33,338 nt of DNA. It comes from DASQPR01 sp035263025 (lineage in GTDB: Bacteria; Actinomycetota; Actinomycetes; Mycobacteriales; Micromonosporaceae). The DNA lies in NCBI GenBank assembly GCA_035263025.1, contig DATFRR010000271.1, positions 1 to 33,338 of the forward strand, written 5' to 3'. Positions 30,183-33,338 of the stretch are shown piece by piece. The notes under the pieces were generated by a model that was given only the letters and a program-made list of their open reading frames with translations, was not told the origin of the DNA and did not search any database. The number at the start of each line of letters is the position of its first letter. Within the stretch, counting starts at the first letter, position 1. The position numbers and the translations under genes are program-made.

Positions 30183-31121
30183 CTACTGATTCGGCTGATC
30201 GCCAGGTGGGTTCTGCGGTCCGGGCGGGTTTGTTTGATTGGCCAGGAACCGTTCGAGCTCGGCGCCGAGTTCCTCGGCGGTCGGCAGCGGACCGCTAGCG
30301 GCCAAGAGGTTGCCGGTCGCCCGCCCACGCAGGTACGTGTCGTATTGCGTCTCGAGCGACTCGACGAGCGCGACCGCCTCCGGGTTCTCGGCGATCTGCC
30401 GATCCACCTCGGCGCGTACCTCGGCTCCCGAGGTACGCAATGCGTCGGTGGCCAGCAGTAGGCCGGTCGAGCGCGACAGCGACGTGATCAGCTGCTCGGC
30501 GGCCGGCGGAAATTCGGTCTGGGCAAGGTAATGCGGCACGTGGACCGCGAATCCCATCGCGTCGTGTCCCTGTTGACCGAGCCGATATTCGAGGAGATGA
30601 CCCGCGCTGCCCGGCACTTGTACGCGTTGCAACCACGGCTCATAACCGGCGATGAGCTCGTGGCGGGACGCGTGTGCGGTCACGCCGGTCGGTCGAGTGT
30701 GTGGCACTGCCATCGGGATGGAGTTGAACCCGACGGTGAGCCGCACGCCGACGCGTTCCACGATGCCGATGACCGCCGCGGTGAACCGTTCCCAGGACAG
30801 ATCCGGCTCCGGACCGGTGAGCAGCAGGAAGGGCGTGCCCTGCTGGTCGACGGCGCGGAAGATGGCAAGCTGCGGCTCCTCGTAGCTCTCCCAGTGGTCC
30901 TCGACGAACTGCATCGTCGGCCGGCGGGATCGATAGTCAAGCAACGCGTCGATGTCGAACCGGGCGAACAGTTCGGTGTTGTCGGCGGCCAGCATTTGGT
31001 CGCGCGCCAAGCGTGTCGCGCCGCCCGCGTCAACGAAGCCGGTCATCGCCTGTACGAGCACCGGTCGGTCCAGTTGTGCCAGGTCACCGGCCAGTTCGTA
31101 CAGCTCGTGTGCGTCCGGCAT
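30183..31121 (-). CDS. PAC2 family protein (proteasome assembly chaperone 2-like)
   Basis: The 312-residue product shows the actinobacterial PAC2-family pattern: LDRPVLVQAMTGFVDAGGAT near the start, FDIDALLDYRSRRPTMQFVE, LLLTGPEPDLSWERF, and GFNSIPMAVPHTRPTGVTAHA. A helical C-terminus follows and ends in a Pro/Asn/Gln-rich tail. The family resembles eukaryotic proteasome assembly factors, but its bacterial function is not settled. ATG 31121 is chosen since it is preceded by GGGAAGGA; an in-frame GTG/ATG extension to 31241 is Arg-rich and less likely. It is convergent with the PaaX-like gene (19-base gap) and follows the RidA-like gene by 131 bases on the same strand; no functional link is visible. 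Confidence 0.85.
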   Translation of the reverse strand: MPDAHELYELAGDLAQLDRPVLVQAMTGFVDAGGATRLARDQMLAADNTELFARFDIDALLDYRSRRPTMQFVEDHWESYEEPQLAIFRAVDQQGTPFLLLTGPEPDLSWERFTAAVIGIVERVGVRLTVGFNSIPMAVPHTRPTGVTAHASRHELIAGYEPWLQRVQVPGSAGHLLEYRLGQQGHDAMGFAVHVPHYLAQTEFPPAAEQLITSLSRSTGLLLATDALRTSGAEVRAEVDRQIAENPEAVALVESLETQYDTYLRGRATGNLLAASGPLPTAEELGAELERFLANQTNPPGPQNPPGDQPNQ

Positions 31122-31252
31122 CGGCTGGTCCTTCCCGGCTCGACTGTGGTCTGCCTTCACCGCGCGCGTCCGGCGTGCACATCGACGATGCGCGCACTTC
31201 GAGGCTATACGGCGCGATCGCGAGATCGGCACGCACGCCAAGTGCCCGCTGG

Positions 31253-31645
31253 CTACGACAACACCGCGACGCCGTCGATCTCCACCAATGCGTCGTCGTC
31301 CCAGAGCCGGGCCACACCGACCGCGGCCATCGCTGGGTAGTCGCGCCCGACGAAATGCCGCCAGACCGCGCCGATCTCGGCGGACGCGGCCTTATAGGCG
31401 GGTACGTCGACGATGAAGATCGTGACCCGTACCAGCTGGTCCGGCGTGCCCCCGGCGGCGCCGAGCGCGGTGACGAGGTTGGACAGCGCCTGCTCGAATT
31501 GCGCGACGAGGCCGCCCGCCACGATGTGCCCCGTGGCGTCTAGACCTGTCTGGCCGGCCAGGTGCACGGTCGTCCCGGTGGCGCGCACCGCATGGCTGAA
31601 GCCGGACGGCGACGCGAGCGACGACGGGTTGATCCGTTCGACCAC
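31253..31645 (-). CDS. RidA-superfamily protein lacking the key arginine
   Basis: The 130-residue product has the YjgF/RidA chorismate-mutase-like fold: GFSHAVRATGTTVHLAGQTG, the helix FEQALSNLVTALGAAGGT, LVRVTIFIVDV and VARLWDDDALVEIDGVAVL. RidA proper uses an Arg (Arg105 in E. coli, within PARSCVEVA) to bind imine/enamine substrates. Here the aligned segment reads PAMAAVGVA, with Met106 at that place. So it probably belongs to the Rid subfamilies without deaminase activity of the RidA type. The start is GTG at 31645. It is divergent from clpB across 121 bases. RidA-like proteins are sometimes found with aromatic degradation genes, but it is not in the aryl-CoA operon here. Confidence 0.85.
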   Translation of the reverse strand: MVERINPSSLASPSGFSHAVRATGTTVHLAGQTGLDATGHIVAGGLVAQFEQALSNLVTALGAAGGTPDQLVRVTIFIVDVPAYKAASAEIGAVWRHFVGRDYPAMAAVGVARLWDDDALVEIDGVAVLS

Positions 31646-31672
31646 GAGTGCACGCTACCGAACAAGAGCCTG

Positions 31673-31698
31673 GGAATCCTGTCTCGGGCACGAGCGTT
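31673..31698 (+). promoter_or_regulatory. Putative SigR/SigH-type promoter of clpB
   Basis: GGAAT (31673-31677), an 18-base spacer and GTT (31696-31698) fit the GGAAT-N18-GTT consensus of SigR (Streptomyces) and SigH (mycobacteria) promoters, which respond to thiol-oxidative and heat stress. The start site would fall at about 31705, at the edge of the HAIR operator. No good housekeeping promoter is visible here. Confidence 0.6.
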
Positions 31699-31703
31699 CG
31701 AAA

Positions 31704-31724
31704 CTTGAGTCGAGTAGACTCAAC
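31704..31724. promoter_or_regulatory. HAIR operator (HspR-binding inverted repeat) before clpB
   Basis: CTTGAGT-N7-ACTCAAC (31704-31710, 31711-31717, 31718-31724) matches the HAIR consensus CTTGAGT-N7-ACTCAAG at 13 of 14 positions with exact spacing. It lies at the predicted clpB start site, so bound HspR would block initiation. This is the better of the two HAIR matches in the window. Confidence 0.88.
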
Positions 31725-31740
31725 CCCGGCCGAAGCCGGG
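31725..31740 (+). other. Leader hairpin of clpB
   Basis: CCCGGC-CGAA-GCCGGG is a perfect 6-bp stem with a 4-base loop immediately after the HAIR site and 15 bases before the clpB ribosome site (GAGGAGA at 31756-31762). No T-run follows, so it is more likely an mRNA structure than a terminator. It could stabilise the 5' end or respond to temperature. Confidence 0.35.
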
Positions 31741-31766
31741 TCCAAGGCATCACCCGAGGAGAACGA

Positions 31767-33338
31767 TTGAACGCCGAGCGCCTGACCACTAAGAGCCGTG
31801 AGGTCGTCGCCGCCGCCGTCGCGATGGCGCAGCAACGCGGCCACGCCACTGTCGAGACGTGGCATCTGCTGCTCGCCCTGCTTGATACCGGCAACTCCAC
31901 CGCGCCCGCGTTGCTGCGCGCGGTCGGCGCGAATCCGGCGGACGTACGGCGCCAAGCCGTACACGCCGTTGACCGGCTGCCGGCGGCCACCGGAGCGAGC
32001 GTCGCCGAGCCGAGTCTGGCCCGCGAACTGGTCAACGCGTTGAACGCGGCGGAGGCGGTGGCCCGGCCGCTCGGCGACGAGTACGTGTCGACCGAGCACC
32101 TGCTCGCCGGCCTGGCACGCGCTGGCGGCGCGGTTTCGGACGCGCTCAAGAGCGTCGGCGCCACCGAGGATGCACTGGTCGCCGCGTTCCCCGAGATCCG
32201 CGGCGGCAACCGTCGCGTCACGTCGGCCGATCCGGAGCAGCAATACCAAGCGCTCGAGAAGTACAGCGTGGACCTGACGTCCAAGGCACGCGACGGCAAG
32301 GTTGACCCGGTGATCGGGCGCGATGCGGAGATCCGGCGCGTGATCCAGGTCCTCTCCCGGCGTACCAAGAACAACCCGGTCCTGATCGGCGAACCCGGCG
32401 TCGGCAAGACGGCGATCGTCGAGGGTCTTGCCCAGCGGATCGTCGCGGGCGATGTGCCGGAATCGTTGCGCGACAAGCGACTCGTGAGCCTCGACCTCGG
32501 AGCGATGGTGGCTGGTGCGCAATATCGCGGACAGTTCGAGGAGCGCCTCAAGTCCGTCCTGGAGGAGATCCAGGGTTCGGCCGGCCAGATCATCACATTC
32601 CTCGACGAGCTGCACACCGTCGTCGGCGCCGGCAAGGGCGAGGGCTCGATGGACGCCGGCAACATGCTCAAGCCCATGCTGGCGCGCGGTGAGCTGCGCA
32701 TGGTCGGCGCGACCACGCTGGACGAATACCGCGACAACATCGAGAAGGACGCGGCGCTGGAGCGGCGCTTCCAGCCAGTGTTGGTCGGCGAGCCGACGGT
32801 CGAAGACACCATCGGAATCCTGCGTGGACTCAAGGAGCGCTACGAGGTGCACCACGGCGTACGCATCACGGACGCCGCGCTGGTGGCCAGCGCCGCGTTG
32901 TCTGACCGCTACATCGCCGACCGGTTCCTGCCGGACAAGGCGATCGACCTTATCGACGAGGCCGCGTCGCGGTTGCGCATGGAGATCGACTCACGGCCCG
33001 TCGAGGTCGACGAGATCGAGCGGTCGGTACGCCGCCTCGAAATCGAGGAGATGGCGCTGGAGAAGGAGCCGGACCCGGCATCGGCGGAGCGGCTGGATCG
33101 GCTGCGCCGCGAGCTGGCCGACCGGCGGGAGCAGTTGTCGGCGCTGTCCGAGCGGTGGCGCAACGAGAAGCAGCACATCCAGGCGATTTCGGAGGCGAAG
33201 GAACGCCTCGAAACGCTGCGCGGCGAGGCGGAACGCGCGGAGCGCGACGCCGACCTGGGTCGTGCCGCCGAACTTCGCTACGGCAAGATCCCGGAGCTCG
33301 AGGGCGCGCTGACCCAGGCAACGGCAGAGCTCGCCGCG
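31767..33338 (+). CDS. clpB: Chaperone ClpB, N-terminal 524 codons (gene runs off the window)
   Basis: ClpB is the Hsp100 disaggregase that works with DnaK-DnaJ-GrpE. The frame opens with TTG at 31767, just behind GAGGAGA, and stays open to the window end, so only about 60 percent of the usual ~860 residues is present. Visible parts are the N-terminal double Clp repeat (about 1-145: LTTKSREVVAAAVAMAQQRG and VSTEHLLAGLARAGG), and the first AAA+ module with RDGKVDPVIGRDAEIRRVIQ, Walker A GEPGVGKT (208-215) and Walker B ITFLDELHTVVGAG. The arginine-finger region LERRFQPVLV follows. The coiled-coil M domain, which contacts DnaK, begins at about residue 410 and continues to the edge. The second AAA+ module is outside. 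Confidence 0.97.
   Translation, partial: MNAERLTTKSREVVAAAVAMAQQRGHATVETWHLLLALLDTGNSTAPALLRAVGANPADVRRQAVHAVDRLPAATGASVAEPSLARELVNALNAAEAVARPLGDEYVSTEHLLAGLARAGGAVSDALKSVGATEDALVAAFPEIRGGNRRVTSADPEQQYQALEKYSVDLTSKARDGKVDPVIGRDAEIRRVIQVLSRRTKNNPVLIGEPGVGKTAIVEGLAQRIVAGDVPESLRDKRLVSLDLGAMVAGAQYRGQFEERLKSVLEEIQGSAGQIITFLDELHTVVGAGKGEGSMDAGNMLKPMLARGELRMVGATTLDEYRDNIEKDAALERRFQPVLVGEPTVEDTIGILRGLKERYEVHHGVRITDAALVASAALSDRYIADRFLPDKAIDLIDEAASRLRMEIDSRPVEVDEIERSVRRLEIEEMALEKEPDPASAERLDRLRRELADRREQLSALSERWRNEKQHIQAISEAKERLETLRGEAERAERDADLGRAAELRYGKIPELEGALTQATAELAA

Noticed and set aside
31725..31740. Hairpin before clpB as a transcription terminator or attenuator
   Set aside because: There is no T-run after it, no alternative pairing that I can see, and it precedes a strongly supported gene at short distance.
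31392..32855. 487-codon minus-strand frame opposite clpB
   Set aside because: It runs antisense through the ClpB N-domain and the first AAA+ module and then into the RidA-like gene in the wrong frame.

Overview
This window comes from a high-GC actinobacterium (Actinomycetota). The support is a third-position GC bias in every real gene, frequent GTG and TTG starts, a dnaK-grpE-dnaJ-hspR operon with HAIR-type operators, a PAC2-family protein, an LppU-like Cys-rich secreted protein, and a compact three-gene 2-oxoacid dehydrogenase operon. I cannot name the genus. I saw no tRNA, rRNA, CRISPR array, transposase or phage gene.

Layout, left to right. (1) 1-905: a frameshifted gene remnant running in from the left edge, then a small VOC/glyoxalase-fold gene on the minus strand. 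(2) 1069-7104: a complete oligopeptide/dipeptide ABC importer on the plus strand (two permeases, one fused double ATPase, one lipoprotein binding protein), closed by a strong inverted-repeat terminator. (3) 7114-9401: on the minus strand, a 590-residue disordered, membrane-anchored protein with a four-Cys LppU-like C-terminal domain, and a small unknown gene with its own promoter. (4) 9454-13050: an E1alpha-E1beta-E2 operon for branched-chain 2-oxoacid or pyruvate dehydrogenase. (5) 13490-14245: a lipoprotein-type M23 peptidase. (6) 14357-18117: two overlapping dynamin-like/YfjP-like GTPase genes, transcribed away from (7) 18324-22779, the dnaK-grpE-dnaJ-hspR chaperone operon. (8) 22812-23240: a small protein of unknown function, convergent with hspR. 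(9) 23396-30163: an aryl-CoA catabolic group, made of a flavin hydroxylase/old-yellow-enzyme fusion of the salicylyl-CoA or 2-aminobenzoyl-CoA type, a hotdog thioesterase, an aryl-CoA ligase and a divergent PaaX-family repressor; an apparently unrelated secreted protein gene splits the group. (10) 30183-31645: a PAC2-family gene and a RidA-superfamily gene. (11) 31767 to the end: the first 524 codons of clpB.

Two themes connect the genes. The heat-shock part is a small regulon: HspR is encoded here, and matches to its HAIR operator lie upstream of both dnaK and clpB. The clpB copy sits directly behind a GGAAT-N18-GTT motif, the signature of SigR/SigH-type (thiol-oxidative/heat) promoters. The aryl-CoA part reads as activation by a ligase, dearomatising or hydroxylating attack on the CoA thioester, thioester release, and control by a PaaX-type repressor. 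Its substrate is most likely anthranilate or salicylate, and the later steps are not in the window.

The most unusual items are the in-frame 51-bp tandem duplication inside the PaaX-like regulator, predicted leaderless promoters for that regulator and for the fusion oxygenase, the dynamin-like pair in which one partner lacks a recognisable G4 motif, the very long disordered tail on GrpE, and the RidA homologue lacking the family's key arginine. I did not find a clearly undescribed multi-gene system; the dynamin pair and the aryl-CoA group are the best candidates for follow-up.
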